Origin: Bedellia somnulentella
Lineage: Eukaryota; Arthropoda; Insecta; Lepidoptera; Bedelliidae
DNA length: 64,000 bases
NCBI GenBank assembly: GCA_963576735.1
Contig: OY755175.1
Location: 10,866,401 to 10,930,400, forward strand
Direction: 5' to 3'
A program made the position numbers and the translations under genes. Of the stretch, positions 24,301 through 31,765 are shown one piece after another (the stretch's first letter is position 1; every line of letters begins with the position of its first letter). The notes beneath the pieces are model-generated. The model saw nothing but the letters and a program-made list of their open reading frames with translations, made no database searches and was not told where the DNA came from.

Positions 24301-26567
24301 TATGATATATTTAATATCAATTTGGTTGTATAACATTTTTAAACGTGGCTGCATAAGTCGTAAATGGCGGCAATTTAAAGCAAACCATTTTTGATGTGCA
24401 CTAAAGTCAAACAAACTAAATTTAAATTGGCTTTAGATAAAATAATTTTTAACAAAAAGAAACCGACTTCATAGTTGGAAAAACAACCGAAAATAAACAA
24501 TCTAGTACTAAAAAGTACGAAATAAGTTTTTCAATTGAATATGAGTACTGTGATTAATACCTTAGCAATTTCTTTATTCCACACGCGTCAGTTCAACCTA
24601 CCTAAATCTTAAAATTCTCTTAAATTAATTTGTGAGTCGGTGCCAGCCTCGTTGATAATTGATAATAAGAAGTGTGTATTTCGCAATTCATATACATGTA
24701 AAATGTAGGGTACCTTGTAGTTGTAGGGTAAATTGATTTTTGTACGTATTACCATTTAAAACGTTAGGCGATAGATATATATTGTTTAGACTGTAATAAT
24801 CAGAGATAGATAGTAGGGTGAATTTACTTTTGTTTGACTGGCACCGACTCAAAAAATAATTTAAGAGAATTGTAATATTTAGGTAGGTTGAACTGACGCG
24901 TGTGGAATAAAGAAATTGCTAAGGTATTAATCACAGTACTCATATTCAACTAAAATACTTATTTCGTATTTTTTAGTACTAGATTGTTTATTTTCGGTTG
25001 TTTTTCCAACTATGAAGTCGGTTTTCTTTTTTTTTTAAATTATTTTATTTTACGAGTTTTAGAGATGCGTAGACTTGGCAAAGATGCCTCTCGGATGGGG
25101 AAGCGACGGTTACTGTATTATTCTTCGTATTTCCGGTATTTCTATTATAGTACGATATTAAATAGGCTCAACCATATGTAACCTTACATTGTTCTTAAAA
25201 TCCTTCGAAAGGCGATGGTCTACAATTCCACATCTCAAGAAAGACTCAAACGGTCACGCCAAATATCCCTGAAGGGGTTAGAAGAGGTAGTAATACTTCT
25301 GAATATCACGTGACATTGTCACCTGTTGTTCAGAGTACCCACGATTTGCTTAGGTAGTGTTCTCACGTTATACAGGGCAGACCTATCGGCGTTTTGAACA
25401 AACACACTGTCACATGATTGTGAGTTTTGATAGTCCCCTCGATTTCCTGGGATGCCATCATCAGATCCTGGTCTCATGGTACTTTCTCGGTAACAATAAC
25501 ATAACAAAAGAAATGTTTAGAGAACTTGTACTTCTCTTCATAAAAGCTACGAAGAGGAGTATAAATCTATAAAGAATGTGGAAAGAACTGTTTCCTAATA
25601 CCTAGTGATTAAGGACCCACACCTTTCATCATCAGCTCAGCAGCATAACAATATGATCTTCAGAAGCAAATGCCAATATAAGTTCAGAAAATATGTAAAA
25701 CGCGGTACATTTGCCTATAAAATATGAGGGTTCCCCTCGATTTCTCCAGGATCCCATCATCAGACCCTGATATCCTTATCATGGTACCAATCCGGGAGTA
25801 TCTTCTTTCGAATAAAAATAATAATAATCAAAATCGGTTCATAAATGGTGAAGTAATCGGCGAACAAACATAAAAAAAAAAAAAATATACGGTCGAATTG
25901 AGAACACTCCTTTTTTTGAAGTCGGTTAAAAAATAGTGTGCAGTGGTTTATTATTTATCAATTATCATTTAAAATATGGTTGACCCTGTTATACATCGTT
26001 GTGTTATAGGTCTTGTTAAGTAGTCGTTGGGCAGGAAAGACATAACAGCCACTATTTTTTTCTTATTTGCTCACCATCTTTGAGGATTATCTATGATTTT
26101 TTACTTTAGTTTTAGAAATTTAAAATACATTATTCAATATTTTTTTGCACTATATGAGATTTACACTCACGCACAAGTTCTTCCAAACATAGTTACATAT
26201 TTTGGTAGACTAGTATTCATAAAATCGATTTTTGTGCAATGTCTAAGTATGAGCGCCGAGAAGTGGGTTTTTTAACAATATTTTAGTTTACGGCTATCAA
26301 ACTTGATACATAAGTAACACAAAACACTCAAGAAAAAACACAGATGTGGCCTGCTTTAGCATTTTATCTCATATCTCCCCATTTTATTTAGCTCAATCGA
26401 TTTCTAACTTTCTTATATTTTTACAGTTAATTGATTTTCCTGGACGCCGGTCCACAGTCGGCTACGCCAACCAAGGGTACGAGCCTGCATTTGACGCTGA
26501 AGATGACGACATCTTACCTCCAATGCCTAGAAGAAGCACTGTCAGATTCAAAGAAACTTTTACGTGA
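230..26567 (+). CDS. CHS2: Chitin synthase 2 (CHS-B type), 5' end outside window
   Basis: Class 2 insect chitin synthase, a GT2-family processive enzyme in the plasma membrane that polymerises UDP-GlcNAc into chitin; CHS2 serves the gut peritrophic matrix in known insects. Joined exons: 230-396, 628-961, 1260-1459, 2694-3009, 3198-3418, 3813-3901, 4530-4681, 5086-5348, 5708-5918, 7562-7762, 9763-9989, 10819-10986, 11594-11899, 12195-12424, 12818-12950, 13187-13339, 13979-14155, 14689-14856, 16509-16737, 17593(or 17596)-17804, 26427-26567. They give about 1432 residues in frame, against roughly 1500-1550 usual for the family, so one or two N-terminal exons lie upstream. Seen in order: N-terminal membrane cluster, CATMWHE, DGDIDF, EDR, QRRRW, then five-helix cluster, WGTRE and C-terminal helices. 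Assigned CHS2 rather than CHS1 because the 177-bp exon is single and the downstream paralogue has the duplicated pair. The paralogue choice is inference; the enzyme family is certain. Confidence 0.93.
628..961 (+). CDS. CHS2: CHS2 exon w2: N-terminal membrane cluster
   Basis: Acceptor atttcag, donor TTAG|gtattt. Encodes several hydrophobic helices and the conserved KGAML and SLGWWENY motifs shared with CHS1 exon 54760-55087. It is two codons longer than its CHS1 partner (334 against 328 bp). Confidence 0.92.
1260..1459 (+). CDS. CHS2: CHS2 exon w3
   Basis: Acceptor tgtttcag, donor GAG|gtatgc. One transmembrane helix (around FWKIILFMFCIM) and an acidic extracellular-type stretch. 200 bp, the same as CHS1 exon 55303-55502, in the same phase. 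Confidence 0.9.
1460..2693. other. CHS2 intron, AT-rich with one tRNA-like repeat
   Basis: AT-rich intron. Apart from the family D element at 2066-2417 nothing coding or structured is recognised. Confidence 0.6.
2113..2417. repeat. Family D element: tRNA-like core between 20-bp inverted repeats
   Basis: Bases 2113-2132 and 2398-2417 are perfect 20-bp inverted repeats. Between them, 2314-2386 folds as a tRNA: 7-bp acceptor stem, GCTC/GAGC D stem, perfect T arm with TTCGAAC. The anticodon loop has eight bases and no T33, so a working tRNA is unlikely; a tRNA-derived SINE or composite is more probable. A related fragment lies at 40620-40676. Confidence 0.6.
2694..3009 (+). CDS. CHS2: CHS2 exon w4
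   Basis: Acceptor tttttcag, donor CCTG|gtaagt. Variable start, then two helices and the conserved IPDYLFFE motif at its end, matching CHS1 exon 55820-56138 (316 against 319 bp). Confidence 0.92.
3198..3418 (+). CDS. CHS2: CHS2 exon w5
   Basis: Acceptor attttcag, donor GAG|gtaaga. Encodes a Trp-rich helix (MTWVWVLWVGSQAWIT) and the conserved WYSGVMVDQSLLLNR cytoplasmic stretch. 221 bp, as in CHS1 exon 56229-56449. Confidence 0.92.
3813..3901 (+). CDS. CHS2: CHS2 exon w6: acidic linker before the catalytic domain
   Basis: Short 89-bp exon, acceptor attgcag, donor CG|gtatgt. It encodes an acidic, low-conservation linker between the membrane cluster and the catalytic domain. The CHS1 counterpart (57023-57138) is 116 bp, the largest relative length difference between matched exons. 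Placement rests on phase and position rather than strong identity. Confidence 0.8.
3963..4212 (+). repeat. Family A repeat copy
   Basis: Full-length copy: starts at a ccgtgtagtgtcggctt-type end and finishes at gtgagtatat followed by a TATG run. In a CHS2 intron. Confidence 0.8.
4530..4681 (+). CDS. CHS2: CHS2 exon w7: catalytic domain start (CATMWHE)
   Basis: Acceptor ttttttcag, donor GAAA|gtaagt. Carries CATMWHE and FRMDEDQCARRVAQ, the invariant opening of the insect chitin synthase catalytic region, then VDPDYYE. 152 bp in both paralogues. Confidence 0.95.
5086..5348 (+). CDS. CHS2: CHS2 exon w8: GT2 catalytic domain
   Basis: Acceptor ttttcag, donor CAG|gtattg. Contains FEISDHS, VNRFVK, YGGRLVWTMPGKTK and IRHRKRWSQ. 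263 bp in both paralogues. Synonymous sites differ widely from CHS1, in contrast to exon w10. Confidence 0.95.
5708..5918 (+). CDS. CHS2: CHS2 exon w9: DGDIDF (UDP/metal site)
   Basis: Acceptor tgtctag, donor TCTG|gtaaga. Carries VMYMYYFLGHR, SVERKEV and the DGDIDF motif, whose Asp residues bind UDP-GlcNAc and metal in GT2 enzymes, then GAACGRVHPVG. 211 bp in both paralogues. Confidence 0.96.
6522..6762 (+). repeat. Family A repeat copy
   Basis: Diverged + copy whose terminal TA-rich tail hosts the TIR element that starts at 6765. Confidence 0.75.
6765..7473. mobile_element. TIR element flanked by TA
   Basis: Ends are inverted repeats of about 28 bp (CAGTTCTCCAAAA...GCGCAT, one mismatch) flanked by TA on both sides (6763-6764, 7474-7475), as in Tc1/mariner elements. 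No transposase is visible, so it is a non-autonomous, MITE-like copy of 709 bp. Confidence 0.75.
7562..7762 (+). CDS. CHS2: CHS2 exon w10: acceptor-binding region, near-identical to CHS1
   Basis: Acceptor gttttag, donor CAAG|gtaggt. Encodes WYQMFEYAIGHW, CSPGCFSLFRG and the approach to the EDR motif. Bases 7573-7718 match CHS1 59334-59479 at 145 of 146 positions, far above the surrounding exons, which suggests gene conversion. Confidence 0.96.
8122..9722 (-). mobile_element. 5'-truncated non-LTR retrotransposon with broken reverse transcriptase
   Basis: Minus-strand reverse transcriptase. Residues read from 9721 down include GKAPGVDN, EEQAGFRSGRSCTDH, the motif-A YVDFEKAFDTVN and GVKQGCLLSPL. 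The YADD box falls in another frame (from about 9064 down), so there is a frameshift near 9000-9060. An A/T-rich 3' tail at 8122-8150 (T-rich on +) marks the end. Inserted antisense in the CHS2 intron between w10 and w11. Clade not assigned. Confidence 0.85.
9763..9989 (+). CDS. CHS2: CHS2 exon w11: EDR and QRRRW catalytic motifs
   Basis: Acceptor cccccag, donor CAG|gtaaaa. GEDRWLCTLLLQRGYR supplies the catalytic Asp of the EDR motif. NQRRRWVPST is the signature of processive chitin synthases. 227 bp in both paralogues. The donor lies inside a target-site duplication made by the SINE that follows. Confidence 0.96.
9999..10355 (-). mobile_element. Family B SINE inserted at a CHS2 splice donor
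   Basis: tRNA-headed SINE in reverse orientation; its promoter-like head (rc of gctatca...) is at the right end and the ATAAC-type tail at the left. Identical 12-bp sequences at 9987-9998 and 10356-10367 flank it. The left one includes the last three exon bases and the donor of w11. Confidence 0.85.
10819..10986 (+). CDS. CHS2: CHS2 exon w12: first helices after the catalytic domain
   Basis: Acceptor tttccag, donor CAG|gtaata. Two hydrophobic helices with GSILGPGTIFLMLVGA, part of the membrane cluster that forms the chitin translocation path. 168 bp in both paralogues. Confidence 0.94.
11275..11465. repeat. Family C repeat
   Basis: CATA run followed by tactcacgcc, cccattggggtaggcagag and cgccactttgtacgatcc, a phrase repeated at 14526, 52436 and in shorter forms at 12617, 14462, 40817 and 46103. 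Confidence 0.65.
11594..11899 (+). CDS. CHS2: CHS2 exon w13: membrane cluster and WGTRE
   Basis: Acceptor cttccag, donor AAG|gtatgt. Three helices, the IPSMYMLL motif and the SWGTREV motif conserved in insect chitin synthases and needed for activity in the family. 306 bp in both paralogues. Confidence 0.95.
12195..12424 (+). CDS. CHS2: CHS2 exon w14: charged cytoplasmic region
   Basis: Acceptor tcacag, donor AATAT|gtgagt. Starts with a Glu/Lys/Ala-rich helix that could form a short coiled coil, then a Cys-rich FRCICC stretch. 230 bp against 242 bp in CHS1. Confidence 0.9.
12617..12690. repeat. Family C repeat fragment
   Basis: Short diverged match to the start of family C (ctcacgcctttcattccg, gtcgccact). 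Confidence 0.45.
12818..12950 (+). CDS. CHS2: CHS2 exon w15: variable Ser/Asp-rich region
   Basis: Acceptor caaccag, donor AGA|gtatgc. Low-complexity hydrophilic region with LAQRRRSSMPLR. 133 bp against 154 bp in CHS1. Acceptor chosen because it alone keeps phase with w14. Confidence 0.85.
13187..13339 (+). CDS. CHS2: CHS2 exon w16
   Basis: Acceptor tattag, donor AAG|gtatac. Carries RDDLINPYWIEDP and GEVDFL...FWKELI, conserved in both paralogues (153 bp each). Cytoplasmic. Confidence 0.92.
13979..14155 (+). CDS. CHS2: CHS2 exon w17: single counterpart of the CHS1 alternative exon pair
   Basis: Acceptor tttacag, donor ATT|gtgagt. 177 bp, 59 codons, one transmembrane helix (FMMINVLFVLTIFIL) then LQLNQDQLHIKWPLG. 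Only one copy is present here, whereas CHS1 has two. This is the main reason for calling this gene CHS2. Confidence 0.94.
14462..14660. repeat. Two family C fragments in tandem
   Basis: One fragment at 14462-14518 and a second after a CATA run at 14526-14660; both contain the aggcagag/atcgcc phrases. Confidence 0.6.
14689..14856 (+). CDS. CHS2: CHS2 exon w18: last transmembrane helix
   Basis: Acceptor aaatag, donor AAG|gtatga. Encodes LEPIGTLFIVFFGSVMI, a helix, then QFTAMVAHRFGTFTH and a short tail. The CHS1 counterpart lies beyond the window. Confidence 0.93.
14966..15237 (+). repeat. Family A repeat copy
   Basis: Full-length + copy with a small internal repeat of an ATTATTA/caccataaacatt phrase; ends in a TATG run. 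Confidence 0.8.
16115..16440. repeat. Probable interspersed repeat fragment
   Basis: Contains cctgcccaggagtataaaa and a gacagacagaca phrase of a kind common in lepidopteran repeats. No terminal repeats or second copy are seen in this window, so this is a recognition-based, low-confidence call. Confidence 0.4.
16509..16737 (+). CDS. CHS2: CHS2 exon w19: cytoplasmic C-terminal region
   Basis: Acceptor tccacag, donor AATG|gtaagt. Hydrophilic, with VRDLQRLN, GRRKTVQNLV and FKRRLTTLQ, typical of the C-terminal tail. Confidence 0.9.
17039..17394. mobile_element. Foldback MITE with arms of about 130 bp
   Basis: Long imperfect inverted repeat: ccagagg-tcaactctgaacat, cttatctcttc and cctcgcacgatcga at the left recur inverted at the right. 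No coding capacity. A related left arm begins at 63943. Confidence 0.75.
17593..17804 (+). CDS. CHS2: CHS2 exon w20: C-terminal tail, tandem acceptor
   Basis: Tail exon with DLPMIQTYIPG and LGTSEVARRATLRALQTRR, ending AAT|gtaagt. An in-frame stop at 17538-17540 means the exon must start later. Only the acceptors before 17593 and 17596 (tandem TAGTAG) keep phase with w19. They would differ by one codon. Confidence 0.75.
18148..18315 (+). pseudogene. Exon-like CHS2 segment cut by a retrotransposon
   Basis: A good acceptor (ttgacttcag) is followed in the phase left by exon w20 by about 37 open codons with tail-like content (IIDDG, GLPSVQN). At about 18258 the reading runs straight into the A/T-rich 3' end of a minus-strand retrotransposon. 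No GT donor exists between there and the in-frame TAA at 18313. Either the exon is dead and skipped, or it gives a shorter alternative C-terminus. That it was an ancestral CHS2 exon is inference. Confidence 0.45.
18258..18815 (-). mobile_element. Non-LTR retrotransposon 3' fragment, minus strand
   Basis: Minus-strand reading from 18814 down gives the C-terminal part typical of insect LINE ORF2 (RRQLSLVLYLFKVLRGKLDN, IPDRYMGRG). It is followed by an AT-rich 3' UTR and an AATAAA-type tail whose end meets the exon-like CHS2 segment at about 18258. The 5' boundary is not resolved. Confidence 0.7.
19209..20217 (-). mobile_element. Internally deleted hAT transposon
   Basis: Perfect 13-bp terminal inverted repeats (CAGCCCCGGATCT) and an 8-bp target-site duplication ACCCCATC (19201-19208, 20218-20225), both hAT hallmarks. 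1009 bp in all. Only the transposase C-terminus remains. Confidence 0.93.
19474..19725 (-). pseudogene. hAT transposase C-terminal dimerisation domain remnant
   Basis: 83 residues with TSASCERSFSKLKIIKNYL, STMSQERLSGL and LAIENKTAF, the hATC dimerisation domain. The catalytic core is absent, so it cannot act by itself. Confidence 0.88.
20780..20967 (-). mobile_element. Family B SINE fragment
   Basis: Head half of family B on the minus strand (gccatgtgggttcctcacg through cactgagctatcacgg). Confidence 0.75.
20968..23147. other. CHS2 last intron, no gene seen
   Basis: AT-rich intronic DNA with only the short inverted-end element at 21756. No coding signal found. Confidence 0.5.
21756..21863. 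repeat. Short element with 12-bp inverted ends
   Basis: GTAGAGCCGTGG at 21756-21767 and its exact reverse complement at 21852-21863. 108 bp in all, no coding content. Confidence 0.55.
23148..23402 (-). repeat. Family A repeat copy
   Basis: Full-length reverse copy beginning with a CATA run and ending ggcactacacggc. Confidence 0.82.
23645..23873 (-). repeat. Family A repeat copy
   Basis: Reverse copy with a small internal deletion, ending gacactacacagc. Confidence 0.8.
24455..25028. mobile_element. Foldback element with arms of about 190 bp
   Basis: Left arm 24455-24646 (from aaaccgacttcatag to gagtcggtgccag) recurs inverted at 24838-25028, with a 191-bp spacer. Outer ends carry AACCGACTTC, which recurs as gaagtcggtt at about 25920. 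Confidence 0.8.
25249..25421 (-). mobile_element. Family B SINE fragment
   Basis: Tail half of family B (cacgccaaatatccctgaagg to actgtcacatga) without the tRNA-like head. Confidence 0.7.
25433..25932. repeat. Diverged direct repeats ending in gaagtcggtt
   Basis: The phrase ccctcgatttc...ccatcatcagaccctg occurs twice (near 25435 and 25734). The right end is a poly-A run, cggtcgaattgaga and gaagtcggtt. Probably part of the same mobile family as 24455-25028. Confidence 0.5.
26427..26567 (+). CDS. CHS2: CHS2 exon w21: last exon with stop codon
   Basis: Acceptor tttttacag after a pyrimidine-rich tract; TGA stop at 26565-26567. Encodes 46 residues with GRRSTVGYANQGYEPAF, an acidic run and RRSTVRFKE, a typical chitin synthase C-terminus. 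Reached after an 8.6-kb repeat-filled intron from 17805. Confidence 0.85.
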   Translation, partial: LIDFPGRRSTVGYANQGYEPAFDAEDDDILPPMPRRSTVRFKETFT

Positions 26568-26663
26568 TTTTATCACTTAATGCATATGTTATACCGCTTA
26601 ATTTTGATCGCCAAATAACTTAAAGTGCTTGGAATTGTTAATAGTAGAGCGGCACGAAATAAA
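26568..26663 (+). promoter_or_regulatory. CHS2 3' UTR with AATAAA signal
   Basis: An AATAAA hexamer at 26658-26663 lies 91 bases after the CHS2 stop, the first canonical polyadenylation signal downstream. Use of this site is inferred. Confidence 0.6.
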
Positions 26664-29020
26664 ACTAGTGGCAATGTTCTACGCATTTTTATTGTTTGTC
26701 TAATTACCTTGTCATGGAATGTATGTTTTCTCTTTCACGCTGGTGTTTATTTGGCTCTATTAAGTATCGTTATTTTTATTTATTTTGTTTCGTTTTAGAG
26801 TTTTAAAGAAAGTAGTTTGCTGATATGTACCGTAAATTAAGATTTCATAGCGTAAAGTTTGTTTAATCCAATAATTTTTTCGAAGAATTTTGTATAGGTC
26901 GATTATGAAGATTATTACGAATGGAAAACTTGAATGTTTCGTATAGTTTTTTCTTGTCCTAACTTAAGAGCCTGATATCAATTTTAGTTTTGTTCGGGTT
27001 CAATTCGTTTTACGTAAAAAAGATCTCTTACGAATTGATTTTGGAACTAAGATATAATCATCGTCATAACGACTTGTTATTGCGCATTTATTAAATTGGT
27101 CATAATGGTAAATGTAGTCTGAGCGAGTTTCGCAACTTTTAATTGTATATCTTTGTAACCACGATCGATTGGTTTACCAATTACAATGAAATGATTTGAA
27201 TATTGTTGGAATGTTTTAGTATGTGATACCTTTTGTTTATCACACTTAGTTGAAAAAGTTCCATTCAAAAATATGTACACAAAAAAGGTAACGGATCAAA
27301 GTACCAGATCAAAATAATATCGTCTATTCTGGATTTAACCGTACTATTTAAAAAGTAAGACATAGACTGGAAATCATATTCTAAATAGTCATATGTTAAA
27401 CCAACAAAAGAATGCCCAATGACTCCCAATAAGCTGGGAAATCCAGCTCTTGAGAAATGCCAGTAGCGAGCTTACGTAGCGCAAGTTCGCGAATGAGTCA
27501 GGCAGGCTGTACGGCGGTTGTACGAAAAGTGACAGGCCAGTCTGTGCCGAGCGCACGCGCACAGCGAGCGCGTACCGACAGCGACCATGCGCGCTACAAG
27601 TGACCCGCGAGTGAAAACTTTTACGTGAAGTGACCTACTCAATTAAGGATTTACACTTACACTGATATCAATAGCAAACAATTGGAATAGAACACTTCAG
27701 GTTTGTTAAATTCTTAAAGTTTTTTGTTGCAAATTTTCGGGACACTCCGGAGTTCTCAGGCTCGAGCACAATACCTGAGACGTTCTCAATAAGAAGAATA
27801 TTGCATAAGATAAACTGAGATATATCTGCAATAAGTCGATAGCAAAAATATGTTGAAGAATTCAATGTCCAGAAAAGTTTTCACTCCGAAAACTTTCAAA
27901 TCCAGTAGCGCGAAGAATTTGTTTGTAGAACTTACCGCGTTAATTATGTATTCGAGCGCTTAACGTAAACGGAGCCTACTAACTTTCCCTGATGTGTCAT
28001 TTTCGTAGTAAGAACAAATGTTCGTTAACAAAAGTGAATGTAGGCGTTATTACTCCGACAGTTGGAACTCCAATATGAATGGAAGGTGTTAGCTGTATAG
28101 CAAGGACATTGCATTTCCTTGCAGTCTTTATACTCGGAGAATAATTTAATATCGATTGCCTACTGACAATCACTATTGGTACCTACGTTCAATTAATTGG
28201 TTAAGCATTTTCAAATTTATAGTAGGTTTATATGTCACCCGCTTGTTTGTTTATACAGCGAGGGTTATGGCTATTCTGTGTCATAATTTACAAAATTGGA
28301 AAACATGTTAAAAGTATAGTTTTTTTTTAAATTATCGATAAGAAGGAAGTTACGGATGTTTACAATCTTGACGTTCTATCTACCTCGTAATGACAACTCA
28401 TAACAGAGTGATATATTTTGTTCTATTATCTTAATTATCATTACATTAATAATTGTATGCATATTCATCAACTTTCTTATTTATATTGAAAACTCACGCA
28501 ACTTTCTTCTAGTTTAGTATGAAATTTCATTAAATTAATTTAAATGATAGACAGTTTTGGCATACATGATGTTTTAGCAAACTTAATCCACATTAGAAAC
28601 TTGAGGCATAAAACTATTTTAACATTCTGTAGTAGTATAGTAGAGATCTATTGTTACTTAAAACTATTGCCTTATTTAAAATATAATTTAAAAGAAAAAA
28701 AAATGAATTGAGTTTACTCTAATCATACATCATAGCACAGTATAGCCTGTTATTTTTGGAAATAAACATATACTATAACAATACCGTAAGTGTTAATAGT
28801 ATAAATAATATTCAATATAAAACTGTAATGCACACAATAGATCGCGAGGCCTCGCTCGTATCCGGTTCCGGAGCATTCTCACCCGTCAAGAAGTTTGGGA
28901 ACCGCCGACATATCCGTAATTAACATTCAGCTGTTAGCCAATGTTCCTTATCAGACGGCCATGGCGATATTTCCAGTGCAGGCTATTGAAGTTTCACTGA
29001 TTGTGATTGATGATTCAAGG
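26664..29020. other. Intergenic, CHS2 to CHS1
   Basis: Mostly AT-rich and unrecognised, except for the GC-rich island at 27455-27640. Confidence 0.5.
27455..27640 (+). promoter_or_regulatory. GC- and CpG-rich island, candidate CHS1 promoter or first exon
   Basis: In strongly AT-rich surroundings this stretch has many CpG (gagcgcacgcgcacagcgagcgcg). It lies about 0.9 kb after the CHS2 stop. CHS1 exon 2a has an acceptor, so it needs a non-coding first exon upstream, and this is one candidate. No donor can be fixed with confidence. Confidence 0.35.
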
Positions 29021-29217
29021 ATATACACATATACTCACGGCCATAAATCCGAAAAAGGGGTAGCCAGAGCTTCAGAGCTAGAAACTCCTCAGACATACTT
29101 GGAAGTTGATAGGGGAAAAGATGGTAGAAATAAAGTATCGTTGGTGATGGGTCTCCTACCGCATCGCCCAAAAACTACTTTAAAAAGCCCCATAGTCACC
29201 GCCACTACACTGATATA
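29021..29217 (-). repeat. Family A repeat, truncated
   Basis: Reverse copy from atatactcacggccataaatcc to the gccccata phrase; the terminal part is missing. Confidence 0.7.
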
Positions 29218-29341
29218 AAGTCTTTATTTTGGCAGACATTTATGAAAGTAAACAATTAAATCTGTCGAGTTTGTAAATAGAACTAAAGTAAAGATATACT
29301 GTTGACGCGGTATATCCTCTCAATGGTGGCAGACGCACTTA

Positions 29342-30632
29342 CGAGGGGCATGCCAATAGAAGTTAGATACTCTTTTCTCATTTAATTGATACTGGCAAGC
29401 TATACACCATCTTATAGGCTGGTTATTTATTCACATATTTGAATATAGAACACACTTCTTTTATCTATTTTTTATTTGAATGAGTATAATTTTTCCGACA
29501 ATCTGGCGGGAATTCACTTGCAACAATGGAGCTCAGTCGACGTGATTTTCGCGCTATGATTTATTATGACTTTAAAAATTGTTTTGAACTTTTGGCTTCT
29601 ACTTTTGGTGAGTCCGCTTGTTCCCGAGCATCAGTATTCAATTGGTTTGCTGAATTTAAAAGGGGACGGGAATGTCTCGAAGATGAAGCGAAGACAGGAA
29701 GGCCGCCAACCGCGGTCACGCAAGAAAACGTTCGTGCAGTCGAAAAACTTATTCGCGAAAACCGACGAATTACATATGTAGAGCTAGAGCGAGAACTAGG
29801 AATTGGATCAGCAGTAATGCAAACCATAATTCACGACCACCTTTCTCTCCGTAAACGTTGTGCGAGATGGGTGCCGCACGAACTTACCGATGAGCAGAAA
29901 GATCATCGGGTGGATTGGTGCCTATTCATGATAGATAAATTAAACGGAGGCGAGAAAAAAAACGTATATGATATACTGACTGGTGACGAAACATGGCTAT
30001 ATAACTATATTCCCGAATCAAAGCGACAGTCGACTGTATGGTGCTTTGAAGACGAGCCAACCCCAACGAAATGTCGCCGTGCACGAAGCACACAGAAACA
30101 AATGGTCGCCTCGTTTTTCTGCAAAACGGGTCATATTGCAACTGTTGTGCTAAAGAATGAAATAACGGTGAACTCTGAATGGTATGTGACAGTTCGTGCT
30201 CCAACAGTAACATCAGCTTGGTGTGACAAGCGACCGAAGTCAGGAATCCGGCACCTTCTCTGGTACCACGACAATGCGGCGCCGTACACGTCTGCCAGAA
30301 CACTATACTTTTTCAACTCGAAAAATGTTTCAATTCTCCCTCACCCGCCATATTCCCCTGACCTAGTGCCTTGTGATTTTTACTTGTTTCCAAAAATCAA
30401 AGAAAAACTAAAGGGGAAGGGGTTTGAAAGCAAAGAAGATGCGCTGGTTGCCTATAATTTCGAGATTTCTGAGGTATGAAAAGAAGAGTGGTCACAGGTA
30501 TTTTCCAATTGGTTCAGACGTATGAAAAAGTGTATACGTGCTCAGGGTGAATACTTTGAAAAGATCGATACTTGTAATAAATAATTAATTTTATAATTTT
30601 TGAGTATCTAGTTTCTTTTGACATGCCCCTCG
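29342..30632 (+). mobile_element. mariner (DD34D) transposon
   Basis: 1291 bp flanked by TA (29340-29341, 30633-30634). Terminal inverted repeats of about 33 bp start CGAGGGGCATG and have a few mismatches. It holds one transposase frame with a single stop. Complete structure, so a fairly recent insertion. Confidence 0.93.
29526..30584 (+). pseudogene. mariner transposase with one in-frame stop
   Basis: 317 open residues, then TGA at 30477-30479, after which the frame continues for 34 codons to TAA at 30582. N-terminal helix-turn-helix region, then catalytic residues: Asp in TGDETWLYNY, Asp in WYHDNAAPY, and Asp in CDFYLF 34 residues after the second (DD34D). PHPPYSPDL is intact. The lost C-terminal part includes a conserved WFRRMKKCI-type end, so activity is doubtful. 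Confidence 0.9.
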
Positions 30633-30644
30633 TATATTTCTAAA

Positions 30645-30905
30645 CATCATGTGATATTTTGTCACCTCGTGTCAGAAAACCCCACTTGGTAGGGGGCAGG
30701 GCTATCGCCGCATTGGCCTAACACGCTCTAATTGGTTACAATTTTTCAGTCACGTGCGTTACTACTAGATCTTATATTCAACATTAGTGAAAACTAAACC
30801 ATACATCTGAGTTTGGAAAATTCACAGAGGTATATACCTGATTCAGTATTTCAACCTATGCCTCTTAGGATCGTGGGAGGTACAATTCCCACTGAGCTAA
30901 TAAGG
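30645..30905 (-). mobile_element. Family B SINE, diverged
   Basis: Weak reverse copy next to the mariner (acatcatgtgatattttgtcacct, gggggcagggctatcgccg, cactgagctaat). Confidence 0.6.
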
Positions 30906-31264
30906 TTATTCTATGTAACTCAGTAATTATTTGAAATAAAATAAATAGCTTCACAAATTATATCTATCGGATGATTGCATTTAAGAACGCAAAAACTCTA
31001 CATCACAACTTATTAAGGCAATAGGCAAAACTGTGTCGTTCAATAATTGGCATATTCGGAATTTTTAAATTGATGGTCTTAACCTTTTCAAACACTTAAC
31101 TACTATCCTACCGAGTTCGGTCATACTTTTTGTAAATTTATTGATGATTTAAATCGTCTGAATATCTAGACATTTTCGGTAGTTAGAAATTAATCATCCT
31201 TAACTAAAATCAGTGTTAGGTGTGCTGCACATTGTAAATATTACACGCATTTTCCTGCTTTTAA

Positions 31265-31627
31265 CATAACATAAACGTTCACGCCGAATATCCCCGAAGG
31301 GGTTGGCAGAGGTACTAATACTTCTGAACATCACGTGACTTTGTCACCTGGTGTTCAGAGTACCCACGTTTTGCATGGACAGTGTACTCACGTGATAGGG
31401 GGCAGGCCTATCGCCGTTTTGTACGAATACACTGTCACATGACTAAGTACAACTCAGCCATGTGGGTTTCCTCACGATGTTTTCCCTCACCGTTAACAAC
31501 CATGATAAATTAACCACACATATGTCTTTAGAAAAGACAAATTGGTGTAGGCCCGACCCAGGATTTGAACACTAGACGTTTGCACGATAACCTGAGTGTT
31601 CTACCCACTGGGCTATCACGGTGGCTA
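31265..31627 (-). mobile_element. Family B SINE
   Basis: Near full-length reverse copy flanked by the 12-bp duplication TCCTGCTTTTAA (31253-31264, 31628-31639). Confidence 0.88.
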
Positions 31628-31765
31628 TCCTGCTTTTAATAGTAAATATAATATTAAAAAAAATGTTTCGAAATATGTATGTATTTGTGATTCAGAACTT
31701 CTGAACATGAAATGGTGTGTTGTTTTTTGTTCAGGTTTCTTAAATTTTATTATATATAGATATAA

